Positions 18,528 through 27,267 are shown, counted from the first letter of the stretch. The stretch is 64,000 nt of DNA from Parabacteroides sp. TM07-1AC (GCF_003480915.1 NZ_QUKD01000007.1:124001-188000); one strand, 5' to 3'. Translations and numbers: made by a program. The notes: generated from the letters alone by a model not told the origin.

Positions 18528-18807
18528 CTCACTTTCATATTTATTTAGAAACTCCTTTTAAAAAAATATCTAGAAACATTGATAAATAACCATTTAGAAA
18601 TCAAGCCACGACTCTGAATGTGTTATCAAACACATAAATAAATGTTAAAACAAGAAAAGGCTATACTCAATGAATATCTTAGAGTATCGAAAAAAAGAAG
18701 CATTAGAGAGACAACCCGCGAATGAGCACGAGAACTCAAGAGCAACAATTCCCCTGGAAAGGATACAAAATAAAGGATCTAAACAATATTTTCTGCTGAT
18801 ATAACTG

Positions 18808-18873
18808 GTTGTCGATAATTGTGGGCAAGCCTGTCGACAACTGTCAACAAGCCTGCCCACAATTATCGACAAC
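18808..18873. repeat. 20-bp perfect inverted repeat with nested repeats
   Basis: The arm GTTGTCGATAATTGTGGGCA (18808-18827) has its exact complement at 18854-18873, with 26 nt between. The interior contains CAAGCCTG twice and a further GTCGACAAC element, so shorter alternative pairings exist. There is no T-run. It resembles an intergenic REP/MITE-like unit more than a terminator. Confidence 0.65.
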
Positions 18874-19009
18874 AAATTATATCGAATTATAAATCTATAA
18901 ATCCATAGATGTTTGTTTCGTCAAAACAGGTATTTTTTTCCATCTTTGTACCCACAAATAAACTATTCATAAGAAGAAACGATTATATAATATATAATGT
19001 ATAAGAAAT

Positions 19010-21085
19010 ATGACACAGACAGTAAATAATCCATTCTTTCAAAGATATAATACCCCTTTCGAAACTCCGCCTTTCAACGAAATAAAGACGGCTCATTACG
19101 AACCGGCTTTTGAGGAAGGCATCCGGCAACTGGATCAGGAAATACAGGATATTGCCAATAACAGCCAACCTGCTACTTTTGAAAATACAATTGTAGCCCT
19201 GGAACGTAGCGGCAAACTACTGGAAAAAGTGAGTTCGGCCTTTTTTAATATACTCAATGCAGAAGCAGATGACGAAATGATGGATATTTCACAAAGAGTA
19301 TCCCCAAAGCTGTCGGAAAGCTCCAACAATATATTTCTCAATGAAAAATTATTCGCACGGGTAAAAACTGTTTACGAACAGAAAGAACAACTCGCTCTTT
19401 CGCCCGAAGATGCTAAATTACTGGAAGATACTTTCGAATCATTTTCTGTTCGCGGTGCCAACCTGAGCGCGGATGATAAAGAGAAATACCGCAAACTCAG
19501 TACAGACCTGAGCGTACTATCCCTGACTTTCGATCAAAACGCGCTAAAAGATAAAAACAGGTATGAATTACTCCTTACCGATGAAAAAGACCTGGCAGGA
19601 CTGCCCGAAAGCATACGTGAAGCTGCGGCCCACCGGGCAAAAGAGAAAGGGAAAGAAGGTTGGCTGTTTAACCTGACTGCTCCCAGCTACGTTCCATTCA
19701 TGCGCTACTCGGCTTTACGCCCGTTACGCGAAACGATGTACCGGGAATATATGAGTGTCGGAAACAAAGGCGATGAATATGACAACAAAGAAATCATTCG
19801 CCGGATCGTCAATATCCGGCTGGAAATAGCCCGGCTGATGGGACACAGCACATACGCCGAATATTCGCTTAAAAGAACAATGGCTAAAACGCCAGCCAAT
19901 GTTTACCATTTACTGGAACAATTGCTGGAGGCCTATAAACCGGTTGCCGTCAACGAATACAATGCCGTTCAAGGTTTTGCCATGGGAGCTGAAAAGGAAA
20001 ACATCACCGTTATGCCCTGGGACTGGAGCTATTATTCCGAAAAACTGAAAGATATCCGTTTCAATGTAAACGATGAGATGACGCGCCCGTACTTCGAACT
20101 GAACAATGTTAAAAACGGAGTATTCGGACTTGCCACACAGTTATACGGTATCACTTTCAAGGAAAACAAGGAAATACCCGTTTACCATCCGGAAGTCGAT
20201 GCCTACGAAGTATATGATGCCGACGGTAAGTTTCTCTCCATCCTGTATACCGACTTCCATCCGCGCGACGGGAAACAATCGGGAGCCTGGATGAACAGCA
20301 TCAAGGAACAATATAGCGAGGCCGACGGTAATGACAGCCGTCCCCAGATCATCATCGTGATGAACTTCACGCGCCCGACGGAGACCAAACCGTCTCTATT
20401 GACTTTCGATGAAGTAAATACACTTTTGCATGAATTCGGACATGCCTTGCACGGAATGCTGGCCAAAGGAAAATATGCCAGCCTTTCCGGAACCAATGTG
20501 TACCGTGATTTTGTCGAACTCCCATCCCAGTTGATGGAAAACTGGTTGACGGAAAAAGAATTTCTGGATCAGATCGCCGTACATTACGAAACGGGAGAAA
20601 AGATACCGCAGGAACTTATCCGTAAACTGGTCGATGCTTCTAATTTCAACACAGGGTATTTCTGTTGCCGCCAGTTAAGTTTCGGCATGCTCGATATGGC
20701 ATGGCATACACAGACGGAACCGTTTGAAGGAGATGTGATCGCTTTCGAAAAACAGGCATGGGCACACACCGTTATTGTCCCTGAAGTCCCGGGTACATTG
20801 ATGAGCAGCAGTTTCGGACATATCTTCTCCGGAGGATACGCTGCCGGGTATTACGGATACAAATGGGCCGAAGTACTGGATGCCGACGCATTCTCCGTCT
20901 TCAAGAAAAACGGGATATTCAACCGCGAAACAGCCCGGTCATTCCGGGAAAATATCCTTTCCAAAGGAGGAACGGAAGACCCGGCAGTCTTGTATAAACG
21001 TTTCCGCGGACAGGAACCGACCATCGACGCACTGCTTATCAGAAACGGCATCAAACAGGCTGAACCGAAAGCGAATGGCAATTGA
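19010..21085 (+). CDS. dcp: M3-family peptidyl-dipeptidase (Dcp-like)
   Basis: A 691-aa zinc metallopeptidase without a signal peptide. The zinc motif HEFGH is at 474-478 in LLHEFGHALHGML, and the third ligand is E503 in DFVELPSQLMENW. The N-terminus (NPFFQRYNTPFETPPFNEIKTAHYEPAFEEGI) is typical of Dcp/oligopeptidase A proteins. The substrate loop near SSFGHIFSGGYAAGYYGYKWAEVLDADAF is conserved in the family. Peptidyl-dipeptidases release dipeptides from C-termini of short peptides. Some Bacteroidetes Dcp proteins are secreted, but here the N-terminus suggests the cytosol. Length is normal; dipeptidyl versus oligopeptidase specificity is not certain. Confidence 0.93.
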   Translation: MTQTVNNPFFQRYNTPFETPPFNEIKTAHYEPAFEEGIRQLDQEIQDIANNSQPATFENTIVALERSGKLLEKVSSAFFNILNAEADDEMMDISQRVSPKLSESSNNIFLNEKLFARVKTVYEQKEQLALSPEDAKLLEDTFESFSVRGANLSADDKEKYRKLSTDLSVLSLTFDQNALKDKNRYELLLTDEKDLAGLPESIREAAAHRAKEKGKEGWLFNLTAPSYVPFMRYSALRPLRETMYREYMSVGNKGDEYDNKEIIRRIVNIRLEIARLMGHSTYAEYSLKRTMAKTPANVYHLLEQLLEAYKPVAVNEYNAVQGFAMGAEKENITVMPWDWSYYSEKLKDIRFNVNDEMTRPYFELNNVKNGVFGLATQLYGITFKENKEIPVYHPEVDAYEVYDADGKFLSILYTDFHPRDGKQSGAWMNSIKEQYSEADGNDSRPQIIIVMNFTRPTETKPSLLTFDEVNTLLHEFGHALHGMLAKGKYASLSGTNVYRDFVELPSQLMENWLTEKEFLDQIAVHYETGEKIPQELIRKLVDASNFNTGYFCCRQLSFGMLDMAWHTQTEPFEGDVIAFEKQAWAHTVIVPEVPGTLMSSSFGHIFSGGYAAGYYGYKWAEVLDADAFSVFKKNGIFNRETARSFRENILSKGGTEDPAVLYKRFRGQEPTIDALLIRNGIKQAEPKANGN

Positions 21086-21127
21086 TATAAAAATAGCTAA
21101 ACATACAATAGTTAAATCAATTATATT

Positions 21128-21135
21128 TACCTTTG
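21128..21135 (+). promoter_or_regulatory. -7 promoter box of the dCMP deaminase operon
   Basis: TACCTTTG, an exact TAnnTTTG match, lies 35 nt upstream of the deaminase ATG. The expected upstream TTTG is not clear. Confidence 0.5.
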
Positions 21136-21170
21136 CCAGCTAAAATAATAAGTACAAAATCAGGTAAACC

Positions 21171-21605
21171 ATGTGCGAAAAAACAGAGAAGCAATATGAA
21201 CTGGATAAACGTTATCTGAGAATGGCTGCAGTCTGGGCCGAAAATTCATATTGCAAACGGCGACAGGTCGGTGCACTGATAGTTAAGGACCAGATGATTA
21301 TTTCCGATGGATACAACGGAACACCTGCCGGTTTTGAAAATGTCTGTGAAGATGAAAACAATGTAACCAAACCCTATGTGTTACATGCGGAAGCGAATGC
21401 CATTACAAAAGTGGCAGCATCTTCTAACAGCAGCAAAGGAGCTACGATCTACGTGACTTCGGCACCTTGTATAGAATGTGCCAAACTGATCATCCAATCG
21501 GGCATTAAGCGTGTTGTATATTCAGAAAAATACCGGATGGAAGACGGATGCAATTTATTGCAGCGCGCTGGTATTAGTATAGATTATATTGATATAAACG
21601 AATAA
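21171..21605 (+). CDS. dCMP deaminase-family zinc deaminase (ComEB-like)
   Basis: A 144-aa enzyme of the cytidine/deoxycytidylate deaminase fold. The zinc site is H72 and catalytic E74 in VLHAEANAI, with C100 and C103 in APCIECAKL. SYCKRRQVGALIVKDQMIISDGYNGTPAGFEN is the dCMP-deaminase N-terminal signature. The likely reaction is dCMP to dUMP, feeding thymidylate synthesis. A S41 protease follows 12 nt later and then a folate enzyme that overlaps it, so three genes form one operon. Confidence 0.92.
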   Translation: MCEKTEKQYELDKRYLRMAAVWAENSYCKRRQVGALIVKDQMIISDGYNGTPAGFENVCEDENNVTKPYVLHAEANAITKVAASSNSSKGATIYVTSAPCIECAKLIIQSGIKRVVYSEKYRMEDGCNLLQRAGISIDYIDINE

Positions 21606-21617
21606 ATATACGTTTTT

Positions 21618-23339
21618 ATGGACAAAAACAGAAGGTTAACCATTTGGTTACCTGTTATCATTGCAGCAAGTATTGCCCTCGGTATCTTTATCGGGAACAA
21701 TTATCTTTCTCTTACTCAACATGGCAAACGCCGGATGTTTTCCAGTGGAAATAAAATAAATGCCATACTCGATATTATCGACGAACAATATGTCGATACA
21801 GTCAATATGGGGAAGCTGGTGGAAGGCACAATACCTAAAATATTCAGCGAACTGGATCCTCACTCCGTTTATATTCCTGCCGAAGATGCAACGATCGTAA
21901 ACGAAGACCTGGAAGGTTCATTCAGCGGTATCGGGGTTTCATTCAATATGCAGACAGATACTATCCTGGTGATCAGCGTCATCCCTAAAGGTCCAGCCGA
22001 AAAGGCCGGATTATTGCCGTTTGACCGTATCATCACGATTAACGACTCTATTTATTCCGGCAACAATACCAGCCAGGCGAAAATCATGCGTACCCTGCGC
22101 GGTGCGAAGAACAGCACGGTTAAGTTAGGCGTAAAGCGTGGAGGCGTTCCCGACCTGCTTTATTTTGATGTGACACGCGGCGATGTTCCGGTTAATTCCG
22201 TGGATGTTTCTTACGAAGTCAGCAAAGGTATCGGGTATATCAAAGTCAGCAAATTCGGACGGACAACCTATAACGAGTTTATCACGGCAATTGCCAAGCT
22301 GAAAGAAGCAGGATGCAGCTCCTTCGTTATCGACTTGCGCGGAAACACCGGAGGTTATATGGATGCTGCCATCAATATGGTCAACGAGTTCATGCCGGAA
22401 GGACGGCTCATCGTTTACACGGAAGGTAAAGCTTTCCCTAGAAACGACGTATATACCAATGGAACCGGCACCTGCAAGGAAGCTCCGATCGTTGTCCTGA
22501 CAGACGAGTTCTCGGCTTCCGCCAGCGAAATCTTCTCCGGAGCTATTCAGGATAACGACCGTGGACTGATCGTCGGCCGCCGTACCTATGGAAAAGGCCT
22601 GGTTCAATCGCCGATCAAACTCAGCGACGGCTCTGAGATCAGGCTGACCATCGCCCGTTACTATACACCGTCGGGACGAAGCATCCAAAAAGATTATAAA
22701 TTGGGAGACTCTGCCGACTATGACCAGGATTTGTATAACCGTTTCATTCATGGTGAATTTGATTCTGCCGACAGTATTAAAAATACGCACACAGAAAAGT
22801 ATCACACCATGATCGGACGAACTGTATACGGCGGCGGCGGTATCATGCCGGATATTTTCATTCCGCGTGACACAAGTGGAATCACAACCTATTTCACCAG
22901 CATTGTGAACAGCGGAACACTTTACCTGTATGTTTTGGAATATTCTGATCAGAATCGTGAAAAGTTATCATCATTCAAGACTTATCAGGATCTGTACAAA
23001 TATTTACAGTCTCAACCCTTGTTGTATGACTTCACGAACTTTGCAGCATCCAAAGGTATCAAGAAACGTCCGAACCTGATCAACATCTCCGGCAAACTGA
23101 TTGAAAACCAACTGCAGGCCTATATCGTACGGAACTTCTTCGACGAAGCCGGATTCTATCCGATCTTCCTGAAAGACGATCCGACCTTACTTCGTGCCAT
23201 CCAAATCATAAACGAAGGGAAATCCATTCCTACTTTAGAGAAAAAAGATGCAGACAAAGGAATTGCAAGAATCCAAGCAACACCTTCGAAAATACATAGC
23301 CTCGCTAAAGAGCTCGTACGAGAAGACTACACTGCTTGA
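21618..23339 (+). CDS. S41 family C-terminal processing peptidase (CtpA/Prc-like)
   Basis: A 573-aa periplasmic serine protease anchored by an uncleaved or signal-type N-terminal helix (WLPVIIAASIALGIFIG, about 10-26). A PDZ domain (about 90-180; GVSFNMQTDTILVISVIPKGPAEKAGLLPFD) precedes the S41 catalytic domain. By alignment with E. coli Prc the Ser-Lys dyad is S301 in SASASEIFSG and K326 in RTYGKGLVQ, exactly 25 residues apart as in Prc. A C-terminal alpha-helical extension (about 430-573) is typical of Bacteroidetes members. Its 3' end overlaps the next gene by 92 nt. Confidence 0.94.
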   Translation: MDKNRRLTIWLPVIIAASIALGIFIGNNYLSLTQHGKRRMFSSGNKINAILDIIDEQYVDTVNMGKLVEGTIPKIFSELDPHSVYIPAEDATIVNEDLEGSFSGIGVSFNMQTDTILVISVIPKGPAEKAGLLPFDRIITINDSIYSGNNTSQAKIMRTLRGAKNSTVKLGVKRGGVPDLLYFDVTRGDVPVNSVDVSYEVSKGIGYIKVSKFGRTTYNEFITAIAKLKEAGCSSFVIDLRGNTGGYMDAAINMVNEFMPEGRLIVYTEGKAFPRNDVYTNGTGTCKEAPIVVLTDEFSASASEIFSGAIQDNDRGLIVGRRTYGKGLVQSPIKLSDGSEIRLTIARYYTPSGRSIQKDYKLGDSADYDQDLYNRFIHGEFDSADSIKNTHTEKYHTMIGRTVYGGGGIMPDIFIPRDTSGITTYFTSIVNSGTLYLYVLEYSDQNREKLSSFKTYQDLYKYLQSQPLLYDFTNFAASKGIKKRPNLINISGKLIENQLQAYIVRNFFDEAGFYPIFLKDDPTLLRAIQIINEGKSIPTLEKKDADKGIARIQATPSKIHSLAKELVREDYTA

Positions 23340-23817
23340 TTTTTCAGATAAAATACAGAAGCGGCTGGAAGAGACTGAACTCTTCCGGCAGGCTCGCTGC
23401 ATCGCTTTATACAATGCCATTCCCGGAGAAGTGCAGACTGCCGGTTTACTCGAAAAATGGTTTGATAAAAAACAACTTCTCCTGCCGTTAGTTGTCGGTA
23501 ACGATCTGCGTTTATTACCTTACAAAGGTCTCGATACTTTAAAACCCGGAGCTTTTGGCATTTTGGAACCGATCGATCCGAAAACGACAGTCCCGGAAAC
23601 GGATATCGATCTGATTATTGTACCCGGCGTGGCATTCGACCGCCAATTGAACCGCATGGGACGCGGCAAAGGATATTACGACCGGCTATTATCGACTTTA
23701 CAAGTGCCTAAAATTGGAATTTGTTTCGACTTTCAGCTACAGGACATGATTCCAATCGAACCTTTCGACAAGAAAATGGACATGATCATTACAGAAAAGG
23801 AAGTTATTACCGGATAA
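23248..23817 (+). CDS. 5-formyltetrahydrofolate cyclo-ligase
   Basis: A 189-aa cytosolic enzyme that converts 5-formyl-THF (folinate) to 5,10-methenyl-THF with ATP. Family motifs are the N-terminal SKQHLRKYIASLKSSYEK helix, the FGILEP segment near residue 109 and VPGVAFDRQLNRMGRGKGYYDRLL, which binds phosphate and folate. The start used lies inside the S41 gene, giving a 92-nt overlap in another frame. The conserved first helix begins within that overlap, so it is probably real. It converges with DUF721 and overlaps its end by 11 nt. Confidence 0.93.
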   Translation: MQTKELQESKQHLRKYIASLKSSYEKTTLLDFSDKIQKRLEETELFRQARCIALYNAIPGEVQTAGLLEKWFDKKQLLLPLVVGNDLRLLPYKGLDTLKPGAFGILEPIDPKTTVPETDIDLIIVPGVAFDRQLNRMGRGKGYYDRLLSTLQVPKIGICFDFQLQDMIPIEPFDKKMDMIITEKEVITG

Positions 23818-24100
23818 TGATATCATGGATAACAGTTGCGCCGGCATATTCATTCAGGCTCTTCACCAGCCGCTCACGGCATAAAGTAAGCTCACTCCTC
23901 AATACGGCAGAAGTCAGCGATACATATAATATATGATCGCGTACATATATATTGCGCGTATACTGCATAACCATCGGTCCGAGCACCTCTTTCCAGGCAC
24001 GTTCAACCCTGATCTCCAGGATCTTTTCATACAGTTCCGTATTATCTTCAAAGAAATCTCTCAGAACTTCACCGATTGCTTGTGTATTCTTCCGCTTCAT
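23807..24100 (-). CDS. DUF721 (DciA-like) protein
   Basis: A 97-aa protein with the DUF721 core: AIGEVLRDFFEDN, then the RAWKEVLGPMVMQYT helix and the VRDHILYVSLTSAVLRSELTLCRERLV strand-helix unit. The domain is shared with DciA, the helicase loader found in most bacteria lacking DnaC. This short form consists of the KH-like domain alone. Its start overlaps the recF stop as ATGA, so translation is coupled to recF. That link with a replication/repair gene supports a replication role, but loader activity for this short form is inference. Confidence 0.88.
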   Translation of the reverse strand: MKRKNTQAIGEVLRDFFEDNTELYEKILEIRVERAWKEVLGPMVMQYTRNIYVRDHILYVSLTSAVLRSELTLCRERLVKSLNEYAGATVIHDIIIR

Positions 24101-25200
24101 TCCGCCTCCTCCATAGGTTGCACTTCACCTTGTTCTACTTTGAACAAAGCATAGTCATGATTCATCGCCTGCAATATTTCATCCAGATATTTACGGTTCG
24201 TATCCGTAATAAATATTTGCCCGAAACCATCGCCGCTCACCAGCTTAATGATCTCCGCCACACGTGAGGCATCCAGTTTGTCAAAGATATCATCCAGCAA
24301 CAAGATCGGAGTCGTATTCCCTTTCTGAGCCAGAAAAGCAAACTGAGCCAACTTCAAAGCGATCAGGTACGTCTTATTCTGTCCCTGAGAACCGACCCTG
24401 CGAATCAGGTTCTCATCCAAAGTCATTTCCAGCTCATCCTTGTGTATTCCATTGGAAGTATATCCTAAAATCCGGTCACGTTCCCTGTTGGCAGCCAGCG
24501 ATTCCGACAAATCTTTCTCCTCCAACTGCGAGATATAATGCAAACCGACCCGTTCCGTCGAACGGCAGATCGTCTGGTAATATTCATTAAAGATAGGAAT
24601 AAAACTCTCGACCAGCAACTGCCTCTTTTCAAAAACCATCCGTCCGTACATTCCCATCTGCATTTCCAACACTTCATACAACGAGGCATCCATACTTTGA
24701 TTTTTGAGAAGTACATTCCGTTGGAGCAACGCTTTGTTATACTGTATCAGGGCATGCAGGTATTGTTTGTCCTGTTGAGAAATGATCAGGTCCAGAAAGC
24801 GGCGGCGTTCATCACTCCCACCCCGGATCAAATCCGAATCCGCCGGTGAAACCATAACCAAAGGCAGCAAGCCGATATGTTCGGACAGTTTATCATATTC
24901 CTTTTTATTCCGTTTGAACTGTTTCCGCTGCCGACGACGGATAGCACAGAAGATTTCCTCCGTCCTTCCCTCATAATCATACGCTCCCTGAATGACACAC
25001 ATATCCTGATCGTTGTTGATGATCTGTGTATCAGGCGTATTTATATGGCTCTTGCAAAACGAAAGATAATGGACCACATCCAGCAGGTTCGTCTTCCCCA
25101 TCCCATTATTTCCAAAGAAACAATTCATTTTGGGTGAGAAAGCGACTTCCGCCTGAAGAATATTTTTATAATTAAGAATAGAAAGCTTTTTGAGTATCAT
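24097..25200 (-). CDS. recF: DNA replication and repair protein RecF
   Basis: A 367-aa SMC-like ATPase that, with RecO and RecR, loads RecA at single-strand gaps. Walker A is FFGNNGMGKTNLLD (about 29-42), the ABC signature appears as VGSQGQNKTYLIALKLAQF (around residues 263-281), and Walker B as PILLLDDIFDKLD. The start MILKKLSILNYKNI is standard. Length is typical. It is the first gene of a recF-DUF721 operon, and is not beside dnaA/dnaN in this window, as is usual for Bacteroidetes. Confidence 0.97.
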   Translation of the reverse strand: MILKKLSILNYKNILQAEVAFSPKMNCFFGNNGMGKTNLLDVVHYLSFCKSHINTPDTQIINNDQDMCVIQGAYDYEGRTEEIFCAIRRRQRKQFKRNKKEYDKLSEHIGLLPLVMVSPADSDLIRGGSDERRRFLDLIISQQDKQYLHALIQYNKALLQRNVLLKNQSMDASLYEVLEMQMGMYGRMVFEKRQLLVESFIPIFNEYYQTICRSTERVGLHYISQLEEKDLSESLAANRERDRILGYTSNGIHKDELEMTLDENLIRRVGSQGQNKTYLIALKLAQFAFLAQKGNTTPILLLDDIFDKLDASRVAEIIKLVSGDGFGQIFITDTNRKYLDEILQAMNHDYALFKVEQGEVQPMEEAE

Positions 25201-25269
25201 CTGTACCGTATTAATCGTACAAAATTAAAAAATATACTTCTAAGTATAGATTATATCAGTAAAAAAAAC

Positions 25270-25277
25270 TACTTTTG
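25270..25277 (+). promoter_or_regulatory. -7 promoter box of the TPR protein gene
   Basis: TACTTTTG, an exact TAnnTTTG match, lies 61 nt upstream of the ATG at 25339 in the divergent recF spacer. No clear -33 element was seen. Confidence 0.45.
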
Positions 25278-25338
25278 CGCTTTGAATTGCCATTGGCATA
25301 AATCAGTAGATAAAAATAATAAATAACTATAACACATT

Positions 25339-26022
25339 ATGGCTACTAAGGAAAAAAACACCAACACGGAGTTAGAAGTAGAAGAAATTGTTTCGAAGTC
25401 GGAACAGTTCATTGAAAACAATTCAAAAAAGATCATTTACGGAATTATAGCTATCGCACTCGTTGTTGGAGCTGTTTTAGGAATTAAACACGGTTATTTG
25501 ATTCCCCAGGAAAAGAAAGCAGCCGCTGCTATGTTTAAAGGAGAACAGTATTTTGCTAAGGACTCTTTCAATTTGGCATTGAACGGTAATGGCGCCGACT
25601 TCGACGGTTTTGAAGGAATCATCGACCAATATGGAAGCACGACTTCCGGCAATTTGGCAAAAGCTTATGCAGGTATCTGCTATTTCAAAATGGGTGATAC
25701 GGAAAAAGCTCTTGACAAACTGAAATCATTCAGCGGAGACGACAACATGATTTCTCCGGCTATCATCGGTCTGATCGGTGACTGTTATGTAAACATGGGT
25801 AACATCAAAGAAGGTATCAGTTATTTCGAAAAAGCAGCCAAGAAAGCAGACAACGAAGTGATCAGCCCGGTTTACCTGAAGAAAGCCGGTATCGCTTACG
25901 AAAACCAAAAACAGTATAGCGATGCAGTTAAAGCATACACGACTATCAAGGAAAAATATTTCAACTCAATGGAAGCAGCCGATATCGATAAATATATCGC
26001 CCGCGCTTCTGCTGCCAAATAA
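25339..26022 (+). CDS. Membrane-anchored tetratricopeptide-repeat protein (YfgM-like)
   Basis: A 227-aa protein with a short charged cytoplasmic N-terminus, one transmembrane helix (about 33-50; KIIYGIIAIALVVGAVLGIKHGYLI) and a periplasmic TPR region (about 75-225). Repeats such as GNLAKAYAGICYFKMGDTEKALDKL and PVYLKKAGIAYENQKQYSDAVKAYTTI are visible. The layout resembles YfgM, an ancillary SecYEG/periplasmic chaperone subunit, but the match is architectural. Ordinary housekeeping context: it lies upstream of ribH, separated by a terminator. Confidence 0.85.
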   Translation: MATKEKNTNTELEVEEIVSKSEQFIENNSKKIIYGIIAIALVVGAVLGIKHGYLIPQEKKAAAAMFKGEQYFAKDSFNLALNGNGADFDGFEGIIDQYGSTTSGNLAKAYAGICYFKMGDTEKALDKLKSFSGDDNMISPAIIGLIGDCYVNMGNIKEGISYFEKAAKKADNEVISPVYLKKAGIAYENQKQYSDAVKAYTTIKEKYFNSMEAADIDKYIARASAAK

Positions 26023-26048
26023 TATAATTCACACGATATAAACTATAT

Positions 26049-26081
26049 AAAAGGATGTCCCGTCAAAAAAGGCATCCTTTT
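26049..26081 (+). terminator. Terminator between TPR gene and ribH
   Basis: AAAAGGATG pairs with CATCCTTTT, extended by a G-T and a C-G pair to 11 bp, around an 11-nt loop and followed by T-rich sequence. It ends the TPR transcript; ribH starts 18 nt later. Confidence 0.75.
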
Positions 26082-26098
26082 ATTTTAAATATAGAGTT

Positions 26099-26581
26099 AT
26101 GGCTACAGCTTATCAAAATTTATCAGATTACGACTTCAACAGCGTTCCGGACGGCTCAGAAATGACCTTCGGTATTGTAGTCGCAGAGTGGAATAAGCAC
26201 ATCACAGAGAAATTACTGGAAGGTGCCTGCAACACACTGGAAAAACATGGTGTGAAACCGGAGAATATATATGTTAAACGTGTACCGGGTAGTTTTGAAC
26301 TGACTTTCGGTGCAAAACGTATGGCTGAAACAAAAGATGTGAACGCTGTGATCGTTTTAGGATGCGTCGTGAGAGGCGACACTCCGCATTTTGATTATGT
26401 TTGCTCAGGCGTTACCCAAGGTATTACCGAACTGAATCTGATGTATGATATTCCATTCATTTTCGGTCTGTTAACTACCGACAACATGCAGCAATCGGAA
26501 GATCGTGCAGGCGGTAAGTACGGAAATAAAGGGGATGAAGCAGCAGTGACAGCATTAAAAATGATACATTTTTCTGACTAA
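26099..26581 (+). CDS. ribH: 6,7-dimethyl-8-ribityllumazine synthase
   Basis: A 160-aa enzyme for the penultimate step of riboflavin synthesis, joining 5-amino-6-ribitylaminouracil to 3,4-dihydroxy-2-butanone 4-phosphate. Family signatures are [39 protein letters not shown] and [19 protein letters not shown], whose histidine is catalytic, then [18 protein letters not shown]. It forms the usual 60-mer or pentamer shell. Other rib genes are not in the window and no FMN riboswitch was recognised upstream. It is followed at once by the tRNA-Tyr promoter. Confidence 0.97.
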   Translation: MATAYQNLSDYDFNSVPDGSEMTFGIVVAEWNKHITEKLLEGACNTLEKHGVKPENIYVKRVPGSFELTFGAKRMAETKDVNAVIVLGCVVRGDTPHFDYVCSGVTQGITELNLMYDIPFIFGLLTTDNMQQSEDRAGGKYGNKGDEAAVTALKMIHFSD

Positions 26582-26584
26582 ACG

Positions 26585-26615
26585 CTTGCAGGTTTCAAAA
26601 ATAATCGTACCTTTG
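26585..26615 (+). promoter_or_regulatory. Promoter of the tRNA-Tyr/tRNA-Gly operon
   Basis: TTG at 26585-26587 is followed after 20 bp by TACCTTTG (26608-26615), the classical strong Bacteroidetes promoter. Transcription would start just upstream of tRNA-Tyr at 26637. Confidence 0.8.
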
Positions 26616-26636
26616 CATCGCAATTGAAAATAATAG

Positions 26637-26719
26637 GGGCAGTTACCAGAGTGGCCAAATGGGGCTGACTGTAACTCAGCTGTCTTTCGACTTCGGTGGT
26701 TCGAATCCATCACTGCCCA
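26637..26719 (+). tRNA. tRNA-Tyr (GTA)
   Basis: An 83-nt class II tRNA. The acceptor stem GGGCAGT pairs with ACTGCCC, the anticodon loop CTGTAAC gives GTA, and a long variable arm (GCTGTCTTTCGACTTC region) precedes the T-arm GGTGGTTCGAATCCATC. The discriminator is A; CCA is not encoded. It is the first gene of a two-tRNA transcript. Confidence 0.96.
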
Positions 26720-26770
26720 CAACTAAGGAACAATCTAAAAAGCAGATTGGTTCGTGAAAGAATTAAAATT

Positions 26771-26843
26771 GCGGAAGTAGCTCAGTTGATAGAGCATTAG
26801 CCTTCCAAGCTGAGGGTCGCGGGTTTGAGCCCCGTCTTCCGCT
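26771..26843 (+). tRNA. tRNA-Gly (TCC)
   Basis: A 73-nt cloverleaf. The acceptor GCGGAAG pairs with CTTCCGC, the D-arm is GCTCAGTTGATAGAGC, the anticodon loop CTTCCAA gives TCC, and the T-arm is GCGGGTTTGAGCCCCGT. The discriminator is T and CCA is not encoded. It is 51 nt from tRNA-Tyr and followed by a terminator. Confidence 0.96.
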
Positions 26844-26849
26844 CTCAAG

Positions 26850-26877
26850 AAAAGGATAATCGAAAGGTTATCCTTTT
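26850..26877 (+). terminator. Terminator of the tRNA operon
   Basis: AAAAGGATAATC and GGTTATCCTTTT pair through a GAAA tetraloop, followed by more T residues. It is a textbook rho-independent terminator right after tRNA-Gly. Confidence 0.92.
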
Positions 26878-26887
26878 TTTGTATATA

Positions 26888-26917
26888 AAAATCCCGACTT
26901 TCACAAGCCGGGATTTT
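26888..26917 (+). terminator. Second hairpin after the tRNA operon
   Basis: AAAATCCCG and CGGGATTTT form a 9-bp stem with a 12-nt loop. It may be a back-up terminator or end transcripts from either side. Confidence 0.6.
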
Positions 26918-27267
26918 CCGATTTAACCAAAATACTTATGAAAAAATACGAAAATCAAGTTGAGCAACCATTATCAAAACGCAAACCTTTCCATAGATCC
27001 CACTCTCTTAGAAAAAGTAGTCCGACAAACGTCTTTATCGGACTACCTGAAAGAAGAATCACTTCTTCTTTCTTTCTTCATAGATAAGGTATGCCTATCT
27101 ATTTAAGATGCGTTATACCTCCTTTTTCGCTTCATCTATTTCTCTGATGCAAATAAAGAGCAAAAAAAGACATCCGCCAAAGAAAAACAAAGCGTGCAAG
27201 CGACAAAATCGTTTCATCGATAAGACAAAATCGTTTTTGTCCGTTCCAAGAACAATTTACCAGTCAA

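Larger units (their letters stand above)
18437..19009. other. 573-bp intergenic region between divergent debranching-enzyme and dcp genes
   Basis: It holds the minus-strand promoter of the glycogen operon near 18500, an AT-rich stretch with no convincing ORF, and a strong 20-bp inverted repeat at 18808-18873. Near 18941 a CATCTTTG resembles a -7 box for the peptidase gene at 19010. No RNA gene was recognised. Confidence 0.6.
26844..27267. other. 424-bp intergenic region with three stem-loops
   Basis: It contains the tRNA terminator (26850-26877), a second hairpin (26888-26917) and a third 9-bp perfect hairpin (27017-27025 with 27038-27046). A frame of 48 codons from an ATG at 26939 has no recognisable product and overlaps the third hairpin, so it is not called. 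The rest is A-rich and unremarkable. Confidence 0.55.

Noticed and set aside
18645..18875. 76-codon minus-strand frame in the debranching enzyme/dcp gap
   Set aside because: It runs through the inverted repeat at 18808-18873, lacks a clear ribosome site or family features, and has the composition of non-coding DNA.
26023..26098. FMN riboswitch upstream of ribH
   Set aside because: The 76-nt gap is filled by a simple terminator hairpin and is too short for an FMN aptamer.
26939..27085. 48-codon frame from ATG 26939
   Set aside because: No recognisable product; it covers a perfect hairpin and is of a length expected by chance.
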